The notes beneath the pieces were generated by a model. The model did not search any database, was not told the origin of the DNA, and saw only the letters and a list, made by a program, of their open reading frames with translations. A program made the position numbers and the translations under genes. A stretch of DNA of 64,000 nt from positions 65,505 through 129,504 of the forward strand of contig DISK01000014.1 of assembly GCA_002421905.1 (NCBI GenBank), read 5' to 3'. Of this stretch, positions 34,700-43,002 are shown piece by piece (position 1 is the stretch's first letter; every line of letters starts with the position of its first letter). The stretch is from Micavibrio sp. UBA6212. GTDB taxonomy: Bacteria; Pseudomonadota; Alphaproteobacteria; Micavibrionales; Micavibrionaceae.

Positions 34700-36415
34700 A
34701 TGAAGTTTACATATATCATTACAAGGAGTAAAACGACGAAGAAATCCATAACAACACTCTGGATTGCGTCACTGGCGTTCGCAATGACGATGGGGGGAAT
34801 GGCATCAGTCTCTTTAGCCGCCCCTGCAACTATTGATTTTACCGTGACCATGAGCGAAGCCGCCAACGTCACAGGCTGCCCTGCCACCTGCCCACGCATT
34901 GCGGTGGATGTTGGTGGGATTACTCGTTACGCAGAATACAGTGCAGGAACAGGATCATCTTCCCTCACCTTTTCCTATGCCCCGACCATTGGCGATCTTG
35001 ATCTCGATGGCGTAACGCTAACCTCACCAATTGATTTGAATGGCGGAACCATCACCGACCTCAACGGTAATGCCATTACTGATCTGGCCTACACCGCTCC
35101 TGATACTTCCGGTATTAAAATCGACTACCCGTCTCTCTCGATGGACTTTATAGCAAATGCCGATGGGCGTTATACACTCAACGGCACTGCTTACAATGAT
35201 CTATCCTCATTTTTAGGCGCTGCGGGCGGCACATTCACCCGCGCCTCAACCGCAACTTATTATGATTCCACGGGGACACTACAAACCTCATCCAACGATA
35301 CACCCAGATTTGATTATGATCCCGCCACCCTCGCCCCAAAAGGGATAATGATTGAGCAAGCCTTTACAAACGGCATAAAAAATTCTGAAGATTTCAGCGT
35401 AGCATCCCATTGGACAGCAACCAATATCACACTGGATTCAACTTATGTCTCACCAACGGGCAACATAGGTGCAACAAAACTGATTGCAGATACATCCAAC
35501 GCTACTCACAATCTGATCTCTACACTAAGCGGAGGGGCCAATGCAGTTTTAGGGCAGCCGATTATTGGTTCTGCTTTTGTAAAGGCCGGAGAATACAATC
35601 GGATTAGACTCGAACTCTTGCCTGCAACAATTTTCCCACTTGTCGCTGGAGTTCAAACCCCGCCCAGTGTAACTGTGGACACATCCACTGGAACTATTAT
35701 CTCTTCGGCAAACACATCATCCACCTCAATACAAGCCCTGCCAAATGGCTGGTATCGGGTTTTCTGGGGCAGGACGACAATAAATGCGAATACGGTTCGA
35801 GTAAGAGCAATGCTTCAGGATAATTCCGGCAACACAACCTTCACAGGAGACGGTACATCAGGAATTTTACTTTGGGGTTATCAGCTTAATATCAATATTC
35901 CACACCCTGTTTCCTATATGCCCTCCAACGGATCATGGGGCATTCACAGCAAAGACGAACTGATACTTCCTCTGAACAGTTGGTATAATCAATCCGCACA
36001 AACATTATGGGGGAAAGGTTATTCAAATGGAGTCTCATCAAGCTCGGCAGCAACTTTGGCAGATATAAACGATAATAGCTTCAATGAACGTTTTCAAATC
36101 AGATTTCAAAGCGGCCCACAATATGGAGGCATTATCACACAATCAGGAAGCGTTGAAACCAACATCAACGGGGGAAGCTATACCTTTGGACAGGAAAAAT
36201 CCATGGTTATGGGAGGTCAGAATAACGACGTCGCTTTAAGCTCAAATGGAGCGATCATTTCAACCGACAATGCGATAACCATGCCTTCAGCAGCAACTCA
36301 GCTCCGAGTTGGCTCTACATCCAGTGGTCTCGAATTTCTCAATGGCAGCCTATCAGGATTAAAATACTACCCCTCTCGAGTGTCGAACACCCAACTCCAA
36401 CTTTTGACGCAGTGA
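34700..36415 (+). CDS. Secreted Ig-like/LamG-head protein, array copy 3
   Basis: 571 residues. The signal peptide (ITTLWIASLAFAMTMGGMAS, then VSLA) is encoded by a degenerate copy of a dispersed palindromic repeat. The mature chain begins APATIDFTVTMSEAANVTG with CPATC. The Ig-like half is nearly identical in DNA to copy 4. The fibre motif reads TFTRASTATYYDSTGTLQTS. The head diverges (LISTLSGGANAVLGQPIIGS; MPSNGSWGIHSKDELILP). The tail YYPSRVSNTQLQLLTQ is conserved. Ten bases after copy 2; no good ribosome-binding site. Confidence 0.75.
   Translation: MKFTYIITRSKTTKKSITTLWIASLAFAMTMGGMASVSLAAPATIDFTVTMSEAANVTGCPATCPRIAVDVGGITRYAEYSAGTGSSSLTFSYAPTIGDLDLDGVTLTSPIDLNGGTITDLNGNAITDLAYTAPDTSGIKIDYPSLSMDFIANADGRYTLNGTAYNDLSSFLGAAGGTFTRASTATYYDSTGTLQTSSNDTPRFDYDPATLAPKGIMIEQAFTNGIKNSEDFSVASHWTATNITLDSTYVSPTGNIGATKLIADTSNATHNLISTLSGGANAVLGQPIIGSAFVKAGEYNRIRLELLPATIFPLVAGVQTPPSVTVDTSTGTIISSANTSSTSIQALPNGWYRVFWGRTTINANTVRVRAMLQDNSGNTTFTGDGTSGILLWGYQLNINIPHPVSYMPSNGSWGIHSKDELILPLNSWYNQSAQTLWGKGYSNGVSSSSAATLADINDNSFNERFQIRFQSGPQYGGIITQSGSVETNINGGSYTFGQEKSMVMGGQNNDVALSSNGAIISTDNAITMPSAATQLRVGSTSSGLEFLNGSLSGLKYYPSRVSNTQLQLLTQ
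34716..34787. repeat. Dispersed palindromic repeat inside the signal-peptide coding region, copy 3
   Basis: Right arm TCGCAATGA (34779-34787) is intact; the left arm is TCATTACAA (34716-34724), so the palindrome has decayed on one side. It lies in frame within residues 6-29 of the gene starting at 34700. Confidence 0.7.
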
Positions 36416-36422
36416 GAAATGG

Positions 36423-38114
36423 ATGATGAATTTTACACCTGTCATTGCGAGGAGTAAAGCGACGAAGCCATCCATAACAACACTCTGGATTGCGTCACTG
36501 GCGTTCGCAATGACGATGGGGGGAATGGCATCAGTATCTCTAGCCGCCCCTGCAACTATTGATTTTACCGTGACCATGAGCGAAGCCGCCAACGTCACAG
36601 GCTGCCCTGCCAACTGTCCGCGCATCGCCGTCACTGTCGATGGTCAAACAAGATACGCAGAATACAGTGCAGGAACAGGATCATCCTCCCTCACCTTTTC
36701 CTATGCCCCGACCATTGGCGATCTTGATCTCGATGGCGTAACACTTACCTCCCCGATTGATTTGAATGGTGGAACTATCACCGACCTGAATGGCAATGCC
36801 ATTACTGATCTGGCCTACACCGCTCCTGATACTTCCGGTATTAAAATCGACTACCCATCCCTCTCGATGGATTTTATAACAGATGCCGATGGACGCTATA
36901 CAATCAACGGAACTGCCTATAATGATCTGTCCTCATTTTTAGGCGCAGCGGGAGGATCGTTTACCCGCGCATCAACAGCAACCTATTTCGATTCAACGGG
37001 CACGCTCCAAACCGCTGCCTCAGGCGAACCCCGCTTCGACCATGATCCCATCACTCACGCCCCCAAAGGAATACTTATTGAAGAAAGTAGAACAAATAAG
37101 CTCCTGTTCTCTCAACAAATTGAAACATCAACTACAAAATGGGCCGTAAGCAACACGACCTTGACATTATCTGCAATACCTAGCCCCATTCAATCAACTA
37201 TGGCATATTCCGTCAATGAAAACACAAACAACACCACGCACTATTTCCAATCAGGCACATATACATTGTCTGATACAAACAATACAATTTCAGCCTTTGT
37301 AAAAACCAATGGGAGATCATCGATTGGTTTCAAAACAAATGCAAATGGTATAACCACAAACTGCATTTTTGATTTATCTACAGGTACTGTATCATCTCTA
37401 GGCACTTATCTAAGTGCAACAATTACACCCATCAACAATGGTTGGTGGAGACTTTCTGCGACATTTAACCCAAGTGCTGGGTCAGGCGTATCAACATGGG
37501 TAGGCATACAACTCTATGATGACAGCAACAACAGTGTATATGCGGGAGACCCAACCAAAGGTATTTATGCGACCGGATTCCAATGGGAGCATGGGTCTTT
37601 CCCAACCTCCTACATCTCCACAACAGGTGCAGCCGTGACACGTCAGGCGGACATGTTGACGATGCCGACGGGAGGGTGGCATGATTCAGCACGAGGAACA
37701 ATGTTTGCCCAAGCATCTATCCCCCACATGGGCGGTGCAAATAGCCCCAGAACAGCATCTTTAGATGATGCAACAAACAACAATAGAATTAATCTGCTTA
37801 TTAATGATGGAGGAGCAGACCAGAGCTATGCTCAAATCTATAACTTAGGAACAAACCTCTTTAATTCAATAATCGGCACATATACCCAGAACACGAATTT
37901 TAAGCAAGGAATAGCCTATGCAAACAATAACACAATCTCTGCATTCAATGGGGTTCTGGGTTCATTGGATGTCTCTGTAAGTATACCAACCGTCAGCCAG
38001 CTATCTATTGGCCGCCACGCGATTGGTACAGAAATTCTTAATGGAAATATCCAAAATCTAAGATACTACCCCACGCGCGTATCCAACACCCAACTGCAAC
38101 TTTTGACACAATAG
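36423..38114 (+). CDS. Secreted Ig-like/LamG-head protein, array copy 4
   Basis: 563 residues. The signal peptide (ARSKATKPSITTLWIASLAF, then AMTMGGMASVSLA) is encoded by an almost perfect palindromic repeat. Mature start APATIDFTVTMSEAANVTG with CPANC, then the incomplete Ig-like domain, SFTRASTATYFDSTGTLQTA, GILIEESRTN, a distinct head (WAVSNTTLTLSAIPSPIQST; TVSSLGTYLSATITPINNG), the joint SFPTSYISTTGAAVTRQAD and the tail YYPTRVSNTQLQLLTQ. Eight bases after copy 3. Last gene of the array. Confidence 0.75.
   Translation: MMNFTPVIARSKATKPSITTLWIASLAFAMTMGGMASVSLAAPATIDFTVTMSEAANVTGCPANCPRIAVTVDGQTRYAEYSAGTGSSSLTFSYAPTIGDLDLDGVTLTSPIDLNGGTITDLNGNAITDLAYTAPDTSGIKIDYPSLSMDFITDADGRYTINGTAYNDLSSFLGAAGGSFTRASTATYFDSTGTLQTAASGEPRFDHDPITHAPKGILIEESRTNKLLFSQQIETSTTKWAVSNTTLTLSAIPSPIQSTMAYSVNENTNNTTHYFQSGTYTLSDTNNTISAFVKTNGRSSIGFKTNANGITTNCIFDLSTGTVSSLGTYLSATITPINNGWWRLSATFNPSAGSGVSTWVGIQLYDDSNNSVYAGDPTKGIYATGFQWEHGSFPTSYISTTGAAVTRQADMLTMPTGGWHDSARGTMFAQASIPHMGGANSPRTASLDDATNNNRINLLINDGGADQSYAQIYNLGTNLFNSIIGTYTQNTNFKQGIAYANNNTISAFNGVLGSLDVSVSIPTVSQLSIGRHAIGTEILNGNIQNLRYYPTRVSNTQLQLLTQ
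36442..36513. repeat. Dispersed palindromic repeat inside the signal-peptide coding region, copy 4
   Basis: Arms TCATTGCGA (36442-36450) and TCGCAATGA (36505-36513) are perfect complements, with inner ATCCA / TGGAT also pairing. The core AGCGACGAAG is shared with the copy at 9761-9795. The element is read through in frame and supplies both the basic and hydrophobic parts of the signal peptide. Confidence 0.85.
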
Positions 38115-38179
38115 GCCTGAGTTAAGTAGGCCATCAGATTTATATTGCCATAATTTAGAATATTTGCTACGGATGCCTG

Positions 38180-38770
38180 ATGTCCCTGAAACACACCTTT
38201 GATTGCCTCGTCAGAAATTACCGTGCTCGTCCAGACGAGCCGAAGCCTTCTTTAAGACAAATATTTGCCAATCAGGGCAAACTGTCGTCTCAAGTTGTTC
38301 ATATCGTTTATCCAGACACACTCAAACAACTTGCCGAACTTAATCACTACAATAATGACCTGTATAAAAATCAAGGCCGTAGAGGAGATTTCCTGCCCTT
38401 TCTGCTCATTGAAAACTGCCAGCCGGACAGCCTTTTCTTCATCATAGCGGATGACCAAAACCGTTTTATTGCCAGCATGACCCTTCATCCAGTGCCTGAT
38501 GAACCTCAACGGCTGCAATTATCCCAGATATCAGTTCACAAAAATTACCAGAACATGGGATTAGCCACTCGGATGCTGGACACTGCAAAAACGTATCTGA
38601 ACAAAGACCGCCGCGACATCACAGAAATCATCGTGACCAGCTTTGAAGAAGATGGCACACGCTGGTTGCGCCCCAAATGTCTGGATATGAGCGAGGGACT
38701 CAAAGCGCAGGTTCTACGCAAAGATAACCACACAGGCGATCTCATTCCCCTTGGCCCTATGCCCGAATAA
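38180..38770 (+). CDS. GNAT-family N-acetyltransferase
   Basis: 196 residues. The central part has the GNAT acetyl-CoA motif: LQLSQISVHKNYQNMGLATR, then MLDTAKTYLN, where Q-x-x-G-x-A binds the pyrophosphate of acetyl-CoA. The preceding strand FIIADDQNRFIASMTLHP is also typical. Substrate unknown. The N-terminus carries an 80-residue extension without a known domain. Between the adhesin array and dnaK; 65 bases separate it from copy 4. Confidence 0.75.
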   Translation: MSLKHTFDCLVRNYRARPDEPKPSLRQIFANQGKLSSQVVHIVYPDTLKQLAELNHYNNDLYKNQGRRGDFLPFLLIENCQPDSLFFIIADDQNRFIASMTLHPVPDEPQRLQLSQISVHKNYQNMGLATRMLDTAKTYLNKDRRDITEIIVTSFEEDGTRWLRPKCLDMSEGLKAQVLRKDNHTGDLIPLGPMPE

Positions 38771-38777
38771 ATTCCCC

Positions 38778-38806
38778 TTGACATCTAGGATAAAAATCCT
38801 AATAAT
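38778..38806 (+). promoter_or_regulatory. dnaK upstream promoter with TAGGA-N6-TCCTA inverted repeat
   Basis: TTGACA (38778-38783), TAGGA (38786-38790), six bases, TCCTA (38797-38801), with a TAATAA -10 (38800-38805). The arrangement matches 10076-10104 upstream of a hypothetical gene pair. The dnaK start is 170 bases further on. Confidence 0.55.
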
Positions 38807-38883
38807 TAATTTGTAGATTACTGCAATTTACAGCATATAACGGGGTGTCAAATCGGAGCCCAATGCGCTATATGTGATGCCAT

Positions 38884-38909
38884 ACAGAAACTTGGACAAA
38901 GTTTTCTGT
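38884..38909 (+). promoter_or_regulatory. Inverted repeat in the dnaK leader
   Basis: ACAGAAACTT / AAAGTTTTCTGT imperfect palindrome with loop GGAC, 70 bases before the dnaK start. It is not a CIRCE element. It could be an mRNA hairpin or a protein site. Confidence 0.4.
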
Positions 38910-38978
38910 GGGAATTTGTGTCGATGCTCACGGTGAGGTCGCGCGAAATTTGCCAACTAAAATAATGAGGTATAAAAA

Positions 38979-40949
38979 ATGTCAAAAGTTATTGGTATTG
39001 ATTTGGGGACAACCAACTCTTGCGTCGCGATTATGGACGGCAAAGAGCCACGCGTTGTTGAAAACTCGGAAGGAACCAGAACCACCCCTTCCATGATCGC
39101 CTTTACAAAAGATGGTGAACGTCTGGTCGGTCAGCCTGCAAAACGTCAGGCAGTCACTAATCCTGACAACACTTTGTATGGGATCAAACGTCTGATCGGT
39201 CGTCGTTTTAATGACCCTCAGGTTCAGAAAATGAAAGAACACGCGCCATTCAAAATTATTGAAGGCGAAAACGGAGATGCCTGGGTCGAAATTGACGGCG
39301 AGAAATACGCCCCTGCCCAAATTTCTGCGATGGTCCTCAAAAAAATGAAAGAGACCGCGGAAAACTTTTTGGGTACAACTGTTGACCAAGCAGTCATTAC
39401 CGTTCCGGCTTACTTTAATGATGCTCAACGCCAAGCCACCAAGGATGCTGGTAAAATTGCGGGACTTGAAGTCTTGCGTATTATCAACGAACCAACCGCG
39501 GCAGCTCTGGCATACGGCCTTGATAAGAAAAACCAAGGCACAATCGCAGTTTATGACTTGGGTGGTGGAACATTTGACGTGTCCGTCCTTGAGATCAGCG
39601 ACGAACTTTTCATGGTCAAATCAACCAACGGGGATACGTTCCTCGGTGGGGAAGATTTTGATGCGCGCATCATCGACTATCTCGCAGACGAATTCAAAAA
39701 AGAACAAGGCATTGACCTGCGTCAAGACAAACTTGCTCTGCAACGTTTGAAAGAGGCTGCTGAAAAAGCCAAGATTGAGTTGTCTTCAACCACACAAACC
39801 GAAGTTAATCTGCCGTTTATTACAGCAGATGCCAACGGTCCAAAACACCTGAACGTCAAACTCAGCCGCGCAAAATTCGAGTCTCTCGTGGATGATCTGA
39901 TCCGCCGTACGATCGAACCATGTAAGGCAGCTTTGAAAGACGCTGGTTTGAAACCATCCGAGATCGACGAAGTCGTCCTCGTTGGTGGTATGACCCGTAT
40001 GCCAAAAATCATCGAGATTGTAAAAGAACTCTTCGGGAAAGAACCTCATAAGGGCGTCAACCCTGATGAAGTTGTGGCTGACGGTGCTGCTGTTCAAGGT
40101 GGTGTTTTGCAAGGGGATGTGAAAGACGTTCTCCTTCTCGACGTTACTCCTCTATCCTTGGGGATTGAAACTTTGGGCGGCGTGTTCACACGTTTGATTA
40201 CCCGCAACACAACAATTCCGACCAAACAGTCCCAGACTTTCTCGACGGCGGAAGACAACCAGAACGCCGTGACCATCCGTGTGTTCCAAGGTGAACGTGA
40301 AATGGCTGCGGACAACAAGATGCTTGGCCAGTTTGATCTGGTTGGTATCCCGCCTGCCCCACGCGGCGTTCCTCAGGTCGAGGTAACCTTCGATATTGAC
40401 GCCAACGGGATAGTCCATGTCACGGCAAAAGATAAAGCGACAGGCAAAGAACAGAATATTCGTATTCAGGCCTCTGGCGGATTATCTGACGCAGACATAG
40501 AAAAAATGGTCAAGGATGCAGAATCCAATTCCGAAGCTGACCAGAAACGTCGCGCTTTGGCAGAAATTCGCAACCATGCCGAAGCATCGATCCACCAGAT
40601 TGAGAAAAGTATTTCTGATCTGGGCAGTGACGTTCCTGCTGCCGACAAGGAAGCCGCCGAAAAAGCAATCGTAGAACTTAAAGCCGCAATTGATGGCGAT
40701 AGCGTCGATGTCATTCAAAACAAAATGAATGAACTGCAACAAGTCTCAATGAAGATCGGTGAAGTAGCCTACCGTAAGTCGCAAGAAAAAGAAGCCGGAA
40801 CAACAGACACTGAAAGCCCGTCCTCTTCAAATGCAGGGTCTTCTGACAAAGAGTCCGGAGATTCAGAAGTCATTGACGCAGACTTCACCAATATGCAGTT
40901 CGAAGATGATGAGAACGATAAGAAAAAATCCGACGGTACTACCGAATAA
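38979..40949 (+). CDS. dnaK: Chaperone DnaK (Hsp70)
   Basis: 656 residues, full length. ATPase domain signatures: IGIDLGTTNSCVAIMDG, VYDLGGGTFDVSVLEI, VVLVGGMTRMPKI. The substrate-binding domain includes LLLDVTPLSLGIETLGGVFT. The acidic tail has EVIDADFTNMQFEDDEN. GAGG lies eight bases before the ATG. dnaJ follows after 99 bases that contain a GC-rich hairpin (about 40965-40990), which may reduce dnaJ expression. Confidence 0.98.
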   Translation: MSKVIGIDLGTTNSCVAIMDGKEPRVVENSEGTRTTPSMIAFTKDGERLVGQPAKRQAVTNPDNTLYGIKRLIGRRFNDPQVQKMKEHAPFKIIEGENGDAWVEIDGEKYAPAQISAMVLKKMKETAENFLGTTVDQAVITVPAYFNDAQRQATKDAGKIAGLEVLRIINEPTAAALAYGLDKKNQGTIAVYDLGGGTFDVSVLEISDELFMVKSTNGDTFLGGEDFDARIIDYLADEFKKEQGIDLRQDKLALQRLKEAAEKAKIELSSTTQTEVNLPFITADANGPKHLNVKLSRAKFESLVDDLIRRTIEPCKAALKDAGLKPSEIDEVVLVGGMTRMPKIIEIVKELFGKEPHKGVNPDEVVADGAAVQGGVLQGDVKDVLLLDVTPLSLGIETLGGVFTRLITRNTTIPTKQSQTFSTAEDNQNAVTIRVFQGEREMAADNKMLGQFDLVGIPPAPRGVPQVEVTFDIDANGIVHVTAKDKATGKEQNIRIQASGGLSDADIEKMVKDAESNSEADQKRRALAEIRNHAEASIHQIEKSISDLGSDVPAADKEAAEKAIVELKAAIDGDSVDVIQNKMNELQQVSMKIGEVAYRKSQEKEAGTTDTESPSSSNAGSSDKESGDSEVIDADFTNMQFEDDENDKKKSDGTTE

Positions 40950-41048
40950 GGATAAACAAAATGGGCGGGCGGCTGGAATATCCGGCCACCTGCTCTTCTT
41001 TCTGCGATTAACATCCATTCACTCCAATGGAAACAGAACAGAATTAAA

Positions 41049-42206
41049 ATGAGCGACGAAAAAGATTACTATAAAATTCTAGGTGTCGAGAGAGACGCCA
41101 GCGAAGAGGATTTGAAAAAAGCCTATCGCAAGATGGCCATGCAGTTTCACCCTGACCGCAATAAAGACAATCCGACCGAAGCCGAAGAAAAATTCAAAAC
41201 TGTCAACCAAGCCTATGACGTTTTGAAAGACCCGCAAAAACGTGCGGCCTATGACCGTTTCGGGGCCGATGGCCCTGCCGGCATGGGCGCAGGTGGCGGT
41301 GCAGGATTTGGTGGTAACGCCGGATTTGGATCAGCTTTCTCCGATATTTTCGAGGATATGTTCGGCGATATTATGAGTGGTGGCGGGCGCCGCAACCGCT
41401 CTGGCCCGATGCGCGGGTCTGACATGCAGTTCTCGCTGGATATTTCTTTGGAAGACTCCTTCAAAGGCAAAGATGCCAAACTGAAAATTCCAACCGTTGA
41501 AACCTGTGACGACTGCAAAGGAACCGGATCAGCCGACGGCGGAAAACCGGAACAATGCCCCGACTGTCATGGATCAGGCCGCGTCCGCGCCCAACAGGGA
41601 TTTTTCACCATCGAGCGTACTTGCGGAACCTGTAATGGTGCAGGAACAATCATCAAATCACCTTGCAAGAAATGTGGCGGTGCGGGCAGAATGCGTGGAG
41701 AAAAAACCGTCAAGGTTTCTATTCCCGCAGGCATTTCGGAAGGACAACGTATTCGTCTGGCAGGACAAGGTGAAGCAGGTGTTCGCGGTGGAGAAAGCGG
41801 CGACCTGTACGTCCTGATTAACATCAAACCTCATAAATTTTTCAAACGCGACGGCGCAACGCTCCATTGCCGCGTACCGGTTCCAATGACCACCGCCGCA
41901 TTAGGGGGGAATATCGAAGTCCCGACTATTGAAGGCCAGAAAAACTCGATCAAGATTCCATCCGGCACCCAAACCGGACAACAGGTGCGGGTCAAAGGCA
42001 AAGGGATGAGCATTATGCGCTCGGAATCCCGTGGCGATCTCTTTATAGAAATCTTTGTCGAAACACCGGTCAATCTGGATAAAAAACAGACCGACCTGAT
42101 GAAACAACTGGACGAAACTTTGCAAAAAAGTGGCCGTAAGAACACCCCTGAAAGCGAAGGCTTTTTCAAAAAAATGAAAGAACTCTGGGACGATATCAGA
42201 GAGTAA
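41049..42206 (+). CDS. dnaJ: Chaperone DnaJ (Hsp40)
   Basis: 385 residues. J domain with HPD (MQFHPDRNKDN), a glycine-rich linker (about 75-100), and four zinc-binding repeats CDDCKGTG, CPDCHGSG, CGTCNGAG and CKKCGGAG, then the C-terminal substrate-binding domain. Stimulates DnaK ATPase. dapB starts 13 bases after the stop. Confidence 0.98.
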   Translation: MSDEKDYYKILGVERDASEEDLKKAYRKMAMQFHPDRNKDNPTEAEEKFKTVNQAYDVLKDPQKRAAYDRFGADGPAGMGAGGGAGFGGNAGFGSAFSDIFEDMFGDIMSGGGRRNRSGPMRGSDMQFSLDISLEDSFKGKDAKLKIPTVETCDDCKGTGSADGGKPEQCPDCHGSGRVRAQQGFFTIERTCGTCNGAGTIIKSPCKKCGGAGRMRGEKTVKVSIPAGISEGQRIRLAGQGEAGVRGGESGDLYVLINIKPHKFFKRDGATLHCRVPVPMTTAALGGNIEVPTIEGQKNSIKIPSGTQTGQQVRVKGKGMSIMRSESRGDLFIEIFVETPVNLDKKQTDLMKQLDETLQKSGRKNTPESEGFFKKMKELWDDIRE

Positions 42207-42219
42207 GAGGAATCAAGAG

Positions 42220-43002
42220 ATGGCAACAGGAAAAAATCTTAAAATAGGTATTGCCGGTTGCACGGGACGTATGGGGAAACTTCTGATCAAAGAGATCATG
42301 GCCTCTTCTGACCTGTATCTAGCCGGAGGGATCACGCGCGACAAAGAAAACCTGCCTGAAAATATCCCCATCCTGAAAGATATTGAAGACTTGTTTGCTG
42401 TCTCGGATCTGGTAATTGATTTCACCGCCCCCGAGGCCAGCGTCCGCCATGCGCGGGTTGCGGCCAGCACAAAAAAACCGTTATTGATAGGAACGACCGG
42501 CATTTCCGAAACCCAAATGGAGGCTATTCGTGAAGCCTCACAAATGGCCCCTATCCTATACACACCGAATTCTTCACTTGGTGTAAATCTGCTCAGCCAG
42601 TTCGTAAAAAAGGCCGCAGAAATTCTGGGGAATGATTTTGCCATTGAAATTCTTGAAGCCCACCACAGTAAAAAAGTCGATGCCCCATCCGGAACAGCAC
42701 TGGCATTGGGCAAAGCAGCGGCCGAAGGTCGGAATATTTCATTTTCCAGCAATTCCGTTTTTGACCGTCACGGGCACACAGGAACCCGCACCAAGGATGA
42801 AATTGGCTTCTCGATCATTCGCGGTGGTGATATTGTCGGCGAACATACCGTTATGTTTTTAGGGAATGGTGAGCGTTTGGAGCTGACCCACAAAGCAACC
42901 GACAGATCCCTGTTCGCACGGGGATCCTTGCAAGCCGCCCGTTGGTTAATCAACCAGCCTGCCGGATATTACAACATGCAGGATTTTCTGAATTTAGACT
43001 AA
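42220..43002 (+). CDS. dapB: 4-hydroxy-tetrahydrodipicolinate reductase
   Basis: 260 residues; NAD(P)H-dependent step of lysine and diaminopimelate synthesis. Motifs: KIGIAGCTGRMGKLLI (nucleotide binding), EAHHSKKVDAPSGTA (catalytic), and IRGGDIVGEHTVMF. Its last 53 bases overlap the 3' end of the convergent ogt gene. Linked to dnaKJ as in many alphaproteobacteria. Confidence 0.96.
   Translation: MATGKNLKIGIAGCTGRMGKLLIKEIMASSDLYLAGGITRDKENLPENIPILKDIEDLFAVSDLVIDFTAPEASVRHARVAASTKKPLLIGTTGISETQMEAIREASQMAPILYTPNSSLGVNLLSQFVKKAAEILGNDFAIEILEAHHSKKVDAPSGTALALGKAAAEGRNISFSSNSVFDRHGHTGTRTKDEIGFSIIRGGDIVGEHTVMFLGNGERLELTHKATDRSLFARGSLQAARWLINQPAGYYNMQDFLNLD

Noticed and set aside
28899..38114. 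Diversity-generating retroelement driving head variation
   Set aside because: No reverse transcriptase or template repeat was seen, and differences between heads are spread over long stretches rather than adenine positions.
38884..38909. CIRCE operator before dnaK
   Set aside because: The palindrome here (ACAGAAACTT / AAAGTTTTCTGT) does not match TTAGCACTC-N9-GAGTGCTAA.
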